Of a stretch of DNA of 64,000 nucleotides, positions 63,559-64,000 are shown one piece after another (the stretch's first letter is position 1; every line of letters begins with the position of its first letter). The DNA lies in contig QIAU01000121.1 in NCBI GenBank assembly GCA_003225055.1, forward strand, positions 83,460 to 147,459. The letters are read 5' to 3'. A program made the translations under genes and the position numbers. Source of the stretch: Acidobacteriota bacterium. GTDB lineage: Bacteria > Acidobacteriota > Terriglobia > Terriglobales > Acidobacteriaceae. The notes under the pieces are model-generated. The model made no database searches and had not been told where the DNA came from. It worked only from the letters and a program-made list of their open reading frames with translations.

Positions 63559-64000
63559 TGCAAGAGTCCTTGGTCAAGAGTGCCGCAGGTGCTGAGGATC
63601 GTCGAAACGACAAGCTCTTACGGGGAGTATACATATCGGGGATAGGGAATCGTAAGGTTCCCTGATTTTGAGGATTTTCGGTTGGCCGCCGTCCTGGTAA
63701 GCCGAACTCGATGAAGTAGCGGGTACTCGTCGACTTGTCTGTGCCGAACTAGCATCGTCGTCGCTTCGTCTGCGGACGACGTTCCCTTACGCCGTCGTAT
63801 TCCGCCAGCCTTGCATCTTCAGGGCAGATTCGCACTGCCCCCGGCACCTTTCACGACTAGACATTACCGTCTGGAAGTACTCAACCGCGAACTAAGGCAT
63901 AGATTCAGCCCCCGATGCATTTTCAATCACAGTGAGCGCGGGATCGGTGTTGTTCCGATAGGCATCAAACGTCAACGATGCTGGAATCTGCGGCACTATG
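63559..64000. other. Gap at right edge, no gene seen
   Basis: About 440 bases upstream of the ABC transporter with several short frames but no convincing gene; the promoter of the exporter probably lies near 63600. Confidence 0.4.

Overview
The window looks like a chromosomal segment of a soil-type acidobacterium (Terriglobia/Koribacter-like). This is inferred from protein character, from the mix of housekeeping genes with secreted TPR proteins, a fused MFS/spermidine-synthase-like protein and a D-aminoacylase variant typical of that group, and from abundant short palindromic intergenic repeats. It is not proven by any 16S sequence, and there are no rRNA genes here. Coding density is high in the left two thirds and clearly lower, with several broken genes, on the right.

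Region 1 (1-18.7 kb, almost all minus strand after citE/citF) is core metabolism and protein synthesis. It holds citrate lyase beta (cut by the window edge) and alpha subunits, the conserved rpsP-khpA-rimM-trmD-rplS operon, and DoxX/peroxiredoxin-like/DUF4440 genes inserted between that operon and ffh. A histone-deacetylase-family gene with a decayed metallo-hydrolase follows. Next comes a heat-shock block (hspR-like merR, a permease, dnaJ, a small ORF, dnaK) with a HAIR-like operator over the dnaK promoter, then glmS and purS.

Region 2 (19-43 kb) holds a LytTR regulator, scpB-scpA-trpS-site-2 protease, a secreted TPR protein and an acyltransferase. A plus-strand agmatinase-family/permease/D-aminoacylase-like operon follows. 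The tightly overlapping rnc-lepB-lepB-asmA-like operon, two secreted TPR-type proteins (one probably using CTG as start), an ECF sigma/anti-sigma pair and a fused MFS/spermidine-synthase-like protein complete it.

Region 3 (43.4-61.5 kb) is accessory and partly decayed. It begins with a truncated 5' copy of tRNA-Ala, an aldehyde dehydrogenase pseudogene and the intact tRNA-Ala(GGC). It contains two nucleotidyltransferase-based toxin-antitoxin-like modules, a VapBC-like pair with a frameshifted toxin, a DUF6094-type DNA methyltransferase, a fragment of a helicase and an XRE regulator. Also present are an M20 peptidase, a signal-peptide/propeller-blade/YqgE fusion, a HEAT-repeat protein, a PIG-L deacetylase, a UPF0182 giant membrane protein, an E1-like fragment and a SAP-like protein. 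It reads as a patchwork of decayed mobile DNA with some cargo genes still intact.

Region 4 (61.8-63.6 kb) is a two-gene ABC exporter, followed by about 440 bases in which I see no gene.
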